Below are positions 56,476 through 64,000 of a DNA stretch of 64,000 nt, one piece after another. The stretch is from Grimontia marina. Its GTDB lineage: Bacteria; Pseudomonadota; Gammaproteobacteria; Enterobacterales; Vibrionaceae. Location: positions 1 through 64,000 of the forward strand of contig NZ_FIZY01000017.1 in the NCBI RefSeq assembly GCF_900060185.1. The letters run 5' to 3'. The position numbers and the translations under genes were made by a program. Within the stretch, counting starts at the first letter, position 1. Each line of letters opens with the position of its first letter. Below the pieces are notes generated by a model. The model was not told the DNA's origin. It did no database searches and saw nothing but the letters and a program-made list of their open reading frames with translations.

Positions 56476-56595
56476 GAGTCACTTATGATTTTCCAGTCTC
56501 TACCACTCTGGCTACTTCTTCTTATGCCCTTCAGTCGGTAGAGTGACTCGTTTCCGGCTGTGAGTAGAACAGCCGGATGTCTTCTTCTCACAGCC
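56476..56595 (+). promoter_or_regulatory. Leader with alternative hairpins upstream of the EamA gene
   Basis: Three perfect pairings: GAGTCACT (56476-56483) with AGTGACTC (56542-56549), enclosing a short leader frame; TCCGGCTGT (56553-56561) with ACAGCCGGA (56569-56577); and GGCTGTGAG (56556-56564) with CTCACAGCC (56587-56595). The last two share 56556-56561 and exclude each other. This is the signature of an attenuator or translation-coupled leader. No T-run follows, so control of translation or Rho access is more likely than intrinsic termination. Confidence 0.65.
56485..56541 (+). CDS. Candidate leader peptide, Leu-rich, 18 residues
   Basis: MIFQSLPLWLLLLMPFSR, seven leucines with four in a row after Trp. 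It ends one base before the 3' arm of the first stem. A ribosome pausing here would change the competition between the two downstream hairpins. The frame is short and its ribosome site (AAAGAG) is weak, so it may not be translated. Confidence 0.5.
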   Translation: MIFQSLPLWLLLLMPFSR

Positions 56596-56633
56596 TTGAC
56601 TAAAACAACGAACCCATATCAAGGAAGTGAACA

Positions 56634-57545
56634 ATGAATGACGCGTCTGTCAGTACGCAAGACTCCTCCGACTACCGAACCGGTATCATTTACGCCTTAA
56701 TCGGTACGGTGCTTTTCTCTATCAAGCCTGTGCTTATTAAGCTCGCGTACACAATGGGTGGTGATGCCACTGCAATCATGAGTCTTCGCGCTGCGTCTTC
56801 CCTTCCAATTTACTTCCTCATCCTACTCTGGCTATGTCGTAATGCCAGTGAACGCAGCAAAGTGCGGCAGTTTGGCTGGCAAGCAGCACTCGTCGGTGTC
56901 CTTGGCTACTACTTCGCAGCACTGCTGGACATCATGGCGCTGGAGTTTATTTCAGCTCAACTGGAACGCTTGTTGATCTTCCTGTTTCCATCGTTTGTGG
57001 TGATCATCAGTTGGGTCTTTATGAAAGAGGCACCGCGCAAAGGGACGTTTCTTTCTATCGCTATTGGTTATGTCGGCGTTGCCATGATTGTGCTGCATGA
57101 TTTCAGCTCATTTGGTTCACAGGTTTGGCTTGGTAGTGTGATGGCCATTGGTGCGGCTTTGACCTTTGCCGTTTATTTGGTGTTGAGTAAGAAAGTGATT
57201 GGCCAGATGGGTTCCCAACTTTTCACCAGTATTGGTATGGGCAGTGCAGGATTGGTGATCATGGCTCAGTATCAAGTAAAAGGCGCGCAATTTAGTGATA
57301 TGTCGAATGAGCTTATTGCACTGGGCGTCGTGCTGGGTTTTTTCTGTACGGTATTGCCTTCGTACTTTGTCGCTGCGGCTATGGCAAGGTTAACCCCATC
57401 TGTGCTGAGTCTAACCAGCAATATTGGTCCAGCAGTGACCGCACTTTTTGCTATTACCCTGCTTGATGAAGCCTTCACCATCTGGCACGGCCTAGGGATG
57501 ATTCTGGTGGTTTATGCCGTGGTGAGAATCAACAAGAAGAGCTAA
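56634..57545 (+). CDS. EamA/DMT-family transporter
   Basis: 303 residues, ten membrane segments in two EamA repeats (first about 15-145, second about 160-295). It has PVLIKLAYTMGGDATAIMSLRA and LTSNIGPAVTALFAITLLDEAF. Such proteins export metabolites, often amino acids. The leucine-rich leader peptide hints at control by an amino acid, but the substrate is not known. Shine-Dalgarno AAGGAAG. Confidence 0.88.
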   Translation: MNDASVSTQDSSDYRTGIIYALIGTVLFSIKPVLIKLAYTMGGDATAIMSLRAASSLPIYFLILLWLCRNASERSKVRQFGWQAALVGVLGYYFAALLDIMALEFISAQLERLLIFLFPSFVVIISWVFMKEAPRKGTFLSIAIGYVGVAMIVLHDFSSFGSQVWLGSVMAIGAALTFAVYLVLSKKVIGQMGSQLFTSIGMGSAGLVIMAQYQVKGAQFSDMSNELIALGVVLGFFCTVLPSYFVAAAMARLTPSVLSLTSNIGPAVTALFAITLLDEAFTIWHGLGMILVVYAVVRINKKS

Positions 57546-57549
57546 AACA

Positions 57550-57577
57550 GAAAAGCTGGCGGAGATGCCAGCTTTTC
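57550..57577. terminator. Bidirectional terminator between the EamA gene and tag
   Basis: Stem GAAAAGCTGGC / GCCAGCTTTTC with a 6-base loop. Confidence 0.88.
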
Positions 57578-57595
57578 ACTTGTTTTTATCGGGTC

Positions 57596-58162
57596 TTATT
57601 CGCCGACATCAACCCCATAGCGGAAGCAGCCGGTCAGGTGATCGTTCACCATGCCCGTCGCTTGCATATACGCGTAGCAAATAGTAGTTCCGACAAACTT
57701 AAAGCCTTTCTTTTTCAGCGCTTTACTCATGGCATCAGATTCGGGTGTGGAAGTTGGGACATACCCTAAGGTTTCCCAATGATTGATGATGGGTTTTCCA
57801 CCCACAAACTGCCAGATGTATTCGTTGAAGCTGCCAAACTCTTTCTGGATTTCCAACACCAACTTGGCGTTAATCACAGTGCCATTCACTTTGAGTTTGT
57901 TACGGACGATGGCCGGGTTTTCCAACAGATCGGCGATTTTCTTTTCGTCGTAAGCTGCTACGGTTTCGATGTGGAATTTATCAAAGGCTTCTCTGTAACC
58001 TTCACGCTTTTTGAGAATGGTGGTCCAGCTTAATCCTGCTTGCGCGCCCTCCAGAATCAGCATTTCAAACAATTGCTGATCGTCGTGAACAGGCACACCC
58101 CACTCCTCATCATGATATTTCTGATCCAGTTCGCTTACATTCGCCCAGCTGCAACGTTCCAT
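57596..58162 (-). CDS. tag: DNA-3-methyladenine glycosylase I
   Basis: 188 residues. Zinc ligands Cys4 (MERCSW) and His17 (KYHDEEWG) plus the His and Cys in NDHLTGCFR are all present. The catalytic region GAQAGLSWTTILKKREGYR is intact. It removes 3-methyladenine from alkylated DNA. Solitary gene inside the split inositol region. Confidence 0.95.
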   Translation of the reverse strand: MERCSWANVSELDQKYHDEEWGVPVHDDQQLFEMLILEGAQAGLSWTTILKKREGYREAFDKFHIETVAAYDEKKIADLLENPAIVRNKLKVNGTVINAKLVLEIQKEFGSFNEYIWQFVGGKPIINHWETLGYVPTSTPESDAMSKALKKKGFKFVGTTICYAYMQATGMVNDHLTGCFRYGVDVGE

Positions 58163-58285
58163 GTTTTTCCTATCATTTGAGTAAATAAATACTGTATATT
58201 AACACATGACAATTGTAGTTGGCGCAAAAAAGAGGACGCATTCTTGAGATTGCCCCCTCTAATCTAAACCTGTTTGCTAAGGAAG

Positions 58286-59275
58286 TTAGTTCACCTTAAC
58301 AGTCTCATGCCTCTCCAGCGACTCCAAAGCAAATTCTGCCAGAGAAAGCGCCAGTTCTCCGTCAACACCTGTGCATTGTGGCTCAGCTTTACCTTCCAAA
58401 ACTTCAACAAAGTGTTGCCACTCGGCGATGTAAGCATCTTTGTACCGTTCTAGAAAAAAGTACTGAGGCTTAGCAGCAGCGCAGCTTTCATCGCCCCAAT
58501 GTTCAACCTGATGCTCGCGGACATTGCCAGCTTTCAGCATACCTTTGCTACCATGCAGTTCGATACGTTGATCGTAGCCATAACCAGAACGGCGGCTATT
58601 GATGATGGTCGCCATCGCACCGGATTCGAAATGCATCACCACGACGGCACTGTCGATATCGCCAGCTTCACCAATCGCTGGATCTACCAAGCATGAGCCG
58701 TGCGCTGAAACTGAAACTGGTTCTTCACCCATAATGAAACGCGCCATGTCCAAGTCATGAATCGACATGTCTCGGAAAATACCGCCGGATACTTTCACGT
58801 ATTCAACAGGTGGTGGCGATGGGTCGCGGGACGTAATCACCAAGGTTTCGGCTTTACCAATTGCGCCGGACTCAAACAGATCTTTCATGGTTCGGAATTG
58901 AGGGTCATAGCGACGGTTAAAGCCAACAAGCAGCTTGGCGTTATGTTCGTTCACTACGTTCAAACATCCCCTGACACGCTCCAGGCTCAGGTCAATCGGC
59001 TTTTCACAGAAAATTGCTTTGCCTGCTCGCGCGGCTTGTTCAATCAAATCCGCATGGGTATCTGTTGCTGAGCAAATGACGACCGCATGAATATCAGGGT
59101 CTGCCATCGCTTCTTCTGTGGTCATCACCTCGGCATCAAACTCATCTGCGAGCTTGGCAGCGCCTTCATGATAAGGGTCAATCACCGCTTTGATTTGGGT
59201 TTGTGAGTGGGCATCTATATTCACTGCGTGGACTTTTCCTATCCGTCCACAGCCGAATAACGCAATATTAAACAT
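58286..59275 (-). CDS. iolG: Inositol 2-dehydrogenase
   Basis: 329 residues from the ATG at 59275 (GGAGAGG box); the open frame extends 33 codons into iolB. It is a GFO/IDH/MocA fold: NAD motif FGCGRIGKVHA (7-17), EKPIDLS lysine motif, and the catalytic block GGIFRDMSIHDLDMARF. It oxidises myo-inositol to scyllo-inosose, the first step of the pathway. It follows iolB by 20 bp. Confidence 0.92.
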   Translation of the reverse strand: MFNIALFGCGRIGKVHAVNIDAHSQTQIKAVIDPYHEGAAKLADEFDAEVMTTEEAMADPDIHAVVICSATDTHADLIEQAARAGKAIFCEKPIDLSLERVRGCLNVVNEHNAKLLVGFNRRYDPQFRTMKDLFESGAIGKAETLVITSRDPSPPPVEYVKVSGGIFRDMSIHDLDMARFIMGEEPVSVSAHGSCLVDPAIGEAGDIDSAVVVMHFESGAMATIINSRRSGYGYDQRIELHGSKGMLKAGNVREHQVEHWGDESCAAAKPQYFFLERYKDAYIAEWQHFVEVLEGKAEPQCTGVDGELALSLAEFALESLERHETVKVN

Positions 59276-59295
59276 GGCCTCTCCTCTTGATACTG

Positions 59296-60132
59296 CTATT
59301 TTTGATTGTTGTGTTTGTTGGCATATTCCGCACTGTTCACCCACGCATGGTCTTCTTCCCATGTAAACAGCCACTTTCTAACTGGCCCCGCCATCACATT
59401 TAGGTAATAGCTGTCGTAACCCGCCATGGTCGCAACAGGGTGATAACCACGGGGAACCATAACCACATCACCGTCGTAAACGGCCATGCACTCATCCAGA
59501 TCACGCTCATCGGTATAAACCCGCTGAATGCAGAAACCCTGAGACGGATTCAGTCTATGGTAATAAGTTTCCTCGAGGTGTGTTTCTTCCGGTGGTGCGT
59601 CCCTGTCATGTTTGTGGCTGGGGTATGAGCTGGTGCAGCCTTCGTCAGTATAGACTTCCACCACCAGCAGGCTGTCTGCGTTCTCGTTGTCTGGGAGAAT
59701 GTTGTGTACATAGCGTTTGTTATTGCCGTTTCCTCTCGCTTCTGCGCCAACTTGTTCAGGACCGATAAGGCGAGAAGGAAAGGTGCCTTTGCCCGGCGCG
59801 CGACAAACTGCAAGCTCCACATTCGTTGTTGTAGTCAGTTCAGCAGAGTCACCCGCAGTGATATACAGCGAGTACGGTTTTTTCTTTTCAAACGGCCCTG
59901 ATCGGCCGCCAATTTCACCCAGTAATTTACCTGCCAAAGTAGCACTCGCCTTACCGCCCACCAGCACAAGACAGATTTCTTCTTCGCTGCCGGCTTTGAA
60001 AGTGATGGTTTGATTGGGCGTGAGTTGGTAAGCCTGAAAGCCTACATATTTCCAGCCTGCAGAGGCGGGGGTAATGTTCTGGTAGCGTCCTTTTTCATCG
60101 GGCAGGTTTCGCTTGGAAAGCAGGTCAGACAT
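59296..60132 (-). CDS. iolB: 5-deoxy-glucuronate isomerase
   Basis: 278 residues, bicupin. It has YPSHKHDRDAPPEETHLEETYYH (metal His/Glu cluster, about 175-195) and VMVPRGYHPVATMAGYDSYYLNVMAG, the IolB signatures. It converts 5-deoxyglucuronate to the substrate of IolC. Shine-Dalgarno AAGGAG. The upstream 160 bp hold one operator-like palindrome shared with the divergent PhyH gene. Confidence 0.94.
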   Translation of the reverse strand: MSDLLSKRNLPDEKGRYQNITPASAGWKYVGFQAYQLTPNQTITFKAGSEEEICLVLVGGKASATLAGKLLGEIGGRSGPFEKKKPYSLYITAGDSAELTTTTNVELAVCRAPGKGTFPSRLIGPEQVGAEARGNGNNKRYVHNILPDNENADSLLVVEVYTDEGCTSSYPSHKHDRDAPPEETHLEETYYHRLNPSQGFCIQRVYTDERDLDECMAVYDGDVVMVPRGYHPVATMAGYDSYYLNVMAGPVRKWLFTWEEDHAWVNSAEYANKHNNQK

Positions 60133-60216
60133 AACGGCTCCTTGTCGTGACTGATCATGAACTGATTGATGATCTAATCTGCCAATAATAGAACATATTT
60201 TTCAATTCTCAACAAA

Positions 60217-60234
60217 GTGAAATTTATATTTCAT
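60217..60234. promoter_or_regulatory. Operator-like palindrome in the iolB/PhyH divergent region
   Basis: TGAAA-TTTATA-TTTCA (60218-60233), the same 5-6-5 pattern as the two sites before iolC. A half-site GTGAAAC follows at 60248-60254. It ties iolBG and the divergent PhyH gene to the same regulator. Confidence 0.65.
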
Positions 60235-60294
60235 ATTTGACGCTATAGTGAAACAAAGATAGTTATTCGACGATTTAGCCAAAGAGGTATCGCT

Positions 60295-61470
60295 ATGGAT
60301 TTGCACTCCCCTCCACGCCTTTCGTTTTACGGTAAATCAAGCTGCGACATTGAGGTTTTTGACAAAATCTGCACGTCGCAAATCATCAACAAAGCCGACT
60401 ATCCCTTGGCTGATGATATCATTGACAACGTGGTGATATTTGATGGTGGTACCATGCGCTCTGCTGGATCAAATGTCGGAGCCATTCAGGACGAAATCGC
60501 CCATGCACTGCAACATGGACCGGGTGTAATTGCCATTAAACGTTTCTATGACAACACCGCCGTGATTGATGAAATGAGCGAGGTGTTCGAAAAAATCCTT
60601 GAAGCCGAAAAAGGATTTAGCGCGGGCGACCACTTTGGAAAAACAGGCCCACAAGCCAATAGCCGTATCTGGAACGTGTTCCAGAAAAGTGCAGCAGTCG
60701 ACCCGGAAACTTTCGTTGACTACTACAAAAACCCGTTGCTTACGTGTGTGTGTGAGGCTTGGTTGGGACCGCACTATCAGGTAACTGCGCAGGTCAATAT
60801 TGTGCGGCCTGGTGGTGAAGCACAAGTTTCTCATCGTGATTACCATCTTGGCTTTCAGGTGCCGGAAGAAACGGTTCGCTACCCGTTACACGCACAACAA
60901 ATGTCGGCCATGCTGACCTTACAAGGCGCGGTGGCCCACACCGATATGCCAATAGAGAGTGGTCCCACCAAGCTGTTGCCTTTCTCACAACAGTATCCGC
61001 TTGGCTATATCGCTTATCACCAGAAAGCCTTTCAGGATTTTTTTGAATCCCACTACATTCAGGTGCCTTTGGAAAAAGGTGATGCGGTGTTCTTTAACCC
61101 GGCTTTATTTCATGCTGCAGGTGCAAACGTCACCGAAAATTTCCATCGTAGTGCCAACCTACTGCAAATCTCTTCAGCTTTCGCCAAGCCTATGGAAACC
61201 GTCGATTCTGCTGCAATTTGTCGAAAAGTTTATCCGACTCTCCTTGCCATTTGGCAAAACGGTTCACTGTCATCAGCTGAAAAAGCGGCCATCGCCACAG
61301 CCGCTACAGATGGCTATGCCTTCCCAACCAATCTGGACACCGATCCACCTATTAGCGGGCTGGCACCGGAAACAATGGAAGCCCTGCTTTGCCGAGCCTT
61401 GGATGAAAACATGGATGCAGATACCTTCGAGATAGCACTCGCGCAGTTGAAGGAAAAACAGCGAACCTAA
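60295..61470 (+). CDS. PhyH-family Fe(II)/2-oxoglutarate dioxygenase, function unknown
   Basis: 391 residues. The iron triad appears as HRD in VSHRDYHLGFQ (about 180) and a distal His in FFNPALFHAAGANVTENFHRSAN, whose Arg would bind 2-oxoglutarate. The family hydroxylates many small substrates. Divergent from iolB and sharing its operator, it is probably induced by inositol or a methylated or chiral derivative. No step of the standard pathway needs such an enzyme, so its role is open. Confidence 0.85.
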   Translation: MDLHSPPRLSFYGKSSCDIEVFDKICTSQIINKADYPLADDIIDNVVIFDGGTMRSAGSNVGAIQDEIAHALQHGPGVIAIKRFYDNTAVIDEMSEVFEKILEAEKGFSAGDHFGKTGPQANSRIWNVFQKSAAVDPETFVDYYKNPLLTCVCEAWLGPHYQVTAQVNIVRPGGEAQVSHRDYHLGFQVPEETVRYPLHAQQMSAMLTLQGAVAHTDMPIESGPTKLLPFSQQYPLGYIAYHQKAFQDFFESHYIQVPLEKGDAVFFNPALFHAAGANVTENFHRSANLLQISSAFAKPMETVDSAAICRKVYPTLLAIWQNGSLSSAEKAAIATAATDGYAFPTNLDTDPPISGLAPETMEALLCRALDENMDADTFEIALAQLKEKQRT

Positions 61471-61495
61471 AAAAGCCCGGCTTTTGCCGGGCTAA
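61471..61495 (-). terminator. Terminator between the PhyH gene and the RTX fragment
   Basis: Stem AGCCCGGC / GCCGGGCT with loop TTTT; six T follow on the minus strand, fewer on the plus strand. Shared by convergent genes. Confidence 0.85.
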
Positions 61496-61521
61496 ATCTA
61501 TTTATTACGATTGCTCGCTGA

Positions 61522-62208
61522 TTAGATGATGCTGACGCCATCCTGGTAAAAGTGTTCAGCGTCAGTCCAAACAGTGATGGTTTCACCAGAACCGTGCTCA
61601 AACACGTACGCATCCAATTCGCCAACTTGGGTATTAGTCAAACCCATAAAGGCAATCATGTCTGCTGACAGTTCAGCTGTAGGCGCTGCATCCGCATCGT
61701 AAGTCCAACCAACCGCATCCAGATTAAAAGTGTCATCACCTGCGCCCAGATAGGCCACAAAGCCATCCCAATCACCTGGATTTGTCAATGACTCATTCTG
61801 GATTGGGTCGGACTGCGCATTGATTGCGTAAGCGTTCGCTGTCACGATCTGATTGCCTTCATCACCAATGACCGCTTCTACCTGTGCAATTGGCTTAGGA
61901 TCTGAAGTAAGACCATAAGATTTTCCGGTAAGGTCAACGTTTACATCACCGTCTGCAATCAGCTGGTCGAAGCCACGATCACCAATGTAGATATTGCCGT
62001 TCTCTTTCAGGAAATTAAGGTCGGAGAAGTCTTCCTGGTCGAAGTACATGGTGTCGTTACCTTCGCTACCGACGTATAGGTCAAGACCCGCGCCACCATC
62101 CATGATGTAATCATCATCGTAACCAGCTTCCAGGGAATCATTACCTTGACCGCCCAAGATGGTGTCATTACCTTCATCGCCGTAAACCATGTCATCGTCA
62201 TCGCCCAC
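61522..62208 (-). pseudogene. RTX-type calcium-binding protein, C-terminal fragment
   Basis: About 228 residues of open frame. GGxGxD-type repeats (YGDEGNDTILGGQGNDSLEAG; DGGAGLDLYVGSEGND) are followed by a C-terminal non-repeat part ending EHFYQDGVSII. It is the tail of a large secreted or surface RTX protein whose front is gone. The frame begins exactly where MATE-gene sequence starts (about 62205), so it has no start codon of its own and no secretion signal except any C-terminal one. It keeps its terminator. Confidence 0.8.
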
Positions 62209-63040
62209 GTGGAAATTGCCATTGCTGCCAATTCATTTTCTCCCATGCGCCCCATAATCAACTGATAAGTGAAAATGCCGCCACTCCAAATCAGGCTGCC
62301 AGCAATCACAGGTGCAGTAACATTGGCGTATATTTGAAAAGTCGATTTTCTGAAGCGAAAATCTGACGGACCCAGAATCAGCACTTTATCAAAAATACCA
62401 ATGACAAATAGCGACATGAAAACGCGGAAAAGACGGGCAATCACGGTACCCCAGCCTGCCCCTTCAAGACCCATCACTGGCAAGCCAAAGTGACCAAAAA
62501 TAAGGATGAAACTAATTAGGATGTTTAAACCAATTTCAATAAAGAACATATAGAAGGTGGTTTTAATTTTTCCCAAAGCGCGTAAAGCTGCATCCATCGC
62601 AATCGAAGGCCCAGCTACTAGCAGTGCAATACTGATAATTTTCAGATACTCAGTCGTTAGGGCTGCCGTTTCACCCCCAACCTTAAACATCGCCGGAACG
62701 ATTTCCGGTACTGTCCAACAGAAAAGAAAGATAAGAAACGAAGCTAGAGAAGCCACCAACGCACCAAGAGCAAAATTACGTCTTAAACCTTTGGGATCGT
62801 TAGCCCCCCAATATTGGGCTAACAATACTCCCATCCCTGTTCCGGTGCCCCAATGAAAATTCCCGTAAACCAAAAAACACGGGCACCGATACCAGAGGCT
62901 GCCACCTCCTCTGTGCCCAATTGGCTGACCATTAGGTTGTCGATAAAACCGCCGCTGCTGAACAACAAACTTTGTAGCGCAAGTGGAAGGCCAAGAAGAA
63001 AAGTCCGTTTGAGGAAGTAGGTGAAGTCATTTTCTGACAT
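62206..63040 (-). pseudogene. MATE-family efflux pump, frameshifted and truncated
   Basis: The N-terminal frame (63040 back to 62819) reads MSENDFTYFLKRTFLLGLPL, then GIGARVFWFTGIFI. A second frame continues WGTGTGMGVLLAQYWG and runs through MATE helices to ELAAMAISTW. The frames join if one T is added in ATTTTCATTGGGG (about 62851-62859). After ISTW (62205) the sequence becomes RTX-repeat DNA in another frame. About 190 C-terminal residues of a normal ~450-residue pump are lost. The product cannot work. Confidence 0.85.
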
Positions 63041-63337
63041 CGCATCTCCTTTGCCACCTGACTGAACCTGAGCATCCCTTAGCTCGGGTTACATCTTGTT
63101 ATATTAATAAAGTTTTTCACTTACCATATAGGAAGAAGCGCCGAGAAACCGTATGTAATACCATGTAATTTATGCTAATTTTCTCGGCTAGGGTCATCTA
63201 ACCCTGGTTCCACAAGTCGGGATAGCCAGTCAACTTTTATCTTACTTTTATGCAGGGAAGTGTTAAGAAGATTGGGATGGTGAAACGTGCTATCTCAGCG
63301 TGCTTTTCTTTTCAAGGTTGTGAGTATATTTAGCCAC
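63041..63337. other. Intergenic region without recognised gene
   Basis: 297 bp between the broken MATE gene and the YgjP-like gene. It is AT-rich. I see only a weak AGGGT / ACCCT pairing near 63188-63203 and no gene. Confidence 0.5.
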
Positions 63338-63841
63338 TCATTCGTTTTTCTGGCTTTCGATATGAATGAGATACAAGCGCGCATCAAACTCCAACTGGTG
63401 ATAGTTCGGTTCCATATGACAACAAAGCTGATAAAAGGCTTTGTTGTGATCTTTCTCTTTTAGGTGAGCCAATTCGTGAACCACCAGCATGCGAAGGAAA
63501 GGTTCCGGTGCGTCTTTGAACATCGACGCAATGCGGATTTCGTTCTTGGCTTTTAACTTGCCACCATGCGCGCGTGACACAAAGCTGTGAAGCCCAAGCG
63601 CATTGTTCACAACATGGATTTTACCGTCATACGCCACTTTACTGATCGGTGAAGACTTCTTGAGGTATTGGTTCTTTATCCCCTGCACGTAATCATAAAG
63701 CGCTTTTTCTGACTTAATGTTGTGCTTATGCGGGTAGCGTTGTTCCAGCCACGTGCCGAGTTTGCCGGTTTCAATCAGGCGAGAAACTTGTTCAATAAGG
63801 TTTTCAGGGTAACCACCCAAATAACGGAGTGCAGGGTTCAT
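63338..63841 (-). CDS. YgjP-like (M48/WLM-type) metallopeptidase domain protein
   Basis: 167 residues. Zinc motif HELAH with VVHELAHLKEKDHNKAFYQL (about 119-138), followed by the family PNYHQLEFDARLYL. It resembles E. coli YgjP/SprT-like proteins with unknown in vivo substrate. It starts at 63841, and 10 bp upstream is a solitary family A-like end. Confidence 0.88.
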   Translation of the reverse strand: MNPALRYLGGYPENLIEQVSRLIETGKLGTWLEQRYPHKHNIKSEKALYDYVQGIKNQYLKKSSPISKVAYDGKIHVVNNALGLHSFVSRAHGGKLKAKNEIRIASMFKDAPEPFLRMLVVHELAHLKEKDHNKAFYQLCCHMEPNYHQLEFDARLYLIHIESQKNE

Positions 63842-63850
63842 GCTTTATAG

Positions 63851-63868
63851 GGTCTGTTGACTTTTCGG
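63851..63868. repeat. Solitary family A-like terminal repeat
   Basis: GGTCTGTTGACTTTTCGG matches the family A end (GGTCTGTTGACCTTTGG) with few differences. No matching second end is visible in the window; a remnant or chance match. Confidence 0.4.
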
Positions 63869-63892
63869 TACTGGGCAGAGTTTACACCGATA

Positions 63893-64000
63893 TCAAGTGC
63901 GCGTCTTTTGCGTTGAACCACGCACCACCGCTTCACACGGCAAGGTAATGGACTGTGGCGGTAAATGTGGATCAGCGATGTGCTCGAACAAGGCATCAAT
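63893..64000 (-). CDS. LacI-family transcriptional regulator, C-terminal end (partial)
   Basis: 35 codons translate from the window edge to the stop at 63893: PPQSITLPCEAVVRGSTQKT is the classic LacI/PurR C-terminus (ELVVRGST). The rest lies beyond the right edge. It faces toward the YgjP-like gene. Target unknown. Confidence 0.8.
   Translation of the reverse strand: MDALFEHIADPHLPPQSITLPCEAVVRGSTQKTRT

Overview
The window looks like chromosome I of a marine gammaproteobacterium of the family Vibrionaceae (Vibrio/Photobacterium/Grimontia/Enterovibrio type). The evidence is the rne-rluC-maf-yceD-rpmF-plsX-fabHDG-acpP-fabF-pabC-mltG-tmk-holB-tatD backbone, a TfoX competence regulator, two TRAP transporters and Vibrionaceae-style short inverted-repeat elements. 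The genus call is inference. No tRNA, rRNA or CRISPR array was seen.

Layout. 1-6158: an IS630-type transposase remnant, a LysR regulator, tfoX, an HDOD protein, the lysine exporter lysO and the glucose PTS gene ptsG. 6637-15782: accessory genes that sit between ptsG and tatD, which are neighbours in E. coli. These are a frameshifted M16 peptidase lipoprotein, a TAT-exported TRAP system (dctPQM), a divergent GMC oxidoreductase ending in an 11-copy heptamer repeat, and an IclR regulator. 15991-26536: the housekeeping fatty acid/phospholipid and DNA replication run on the minus strand. 26783-32572: yceF, a HAD phosphatase, rluC and divergent rne with a long structured leader. 33111-38426: a SulP transporter, a WYL regulator with a small ABM-like protein, pirin, miaE and a Spo0M-like protein. 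38769-46660: a second TRAP system, a Cache-domain two-component system, an enoyl-CoA hydratase homologue without its catalytic glutamates, and an acyl-CoA synthetase, plausibly one carboxylate uptake and activation unit. 46727-61470: myo-inositol catabolism in two blocks, mmsA/iolA-iolE-iolC(DUF2090 fusion) and iolG-iolB, plus a divergent PhyH dioxygenase. Matching TGAAA-N6-TTTCA palindromes lie in front of both blocks. Between the blocks are a CurA-like remnant, a DM13 protein, a patatin phospholipase, a 914-residue SUKH-like/ankyrin-like protein, an EamA exporter with a leader peptide and alternative hairpins, and tag. 61522-64000: an RTX-protein tail fused out of frame to a broken MATE efflux gene, a YgjP-like metallopeptidase and the tail of a LacI-family regulator.

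Most notable signals. (1) A leader-peptide attenuator-like structure precedes the EamA gene. (2) A shared operator links the split inositol genes and an uncharacterised PhyH dioxygenase. (3) Three copies of a ~262-278 bp element with terminal inverted repeats and CTAG-type target sites occur, one of them abutting the dctM stop codon. (4) Terminator-like hairpins lie between dctP and dctQ in both TRAP operons. (5) A hairpin covers the lysO ribosome binding site. (6) A candidate small RNA or attenuated leader lies between tfoX and the HDOD gene. (7) Several genes are freshly broken (M16 peptidase, MATE, RTX, CurA-like).
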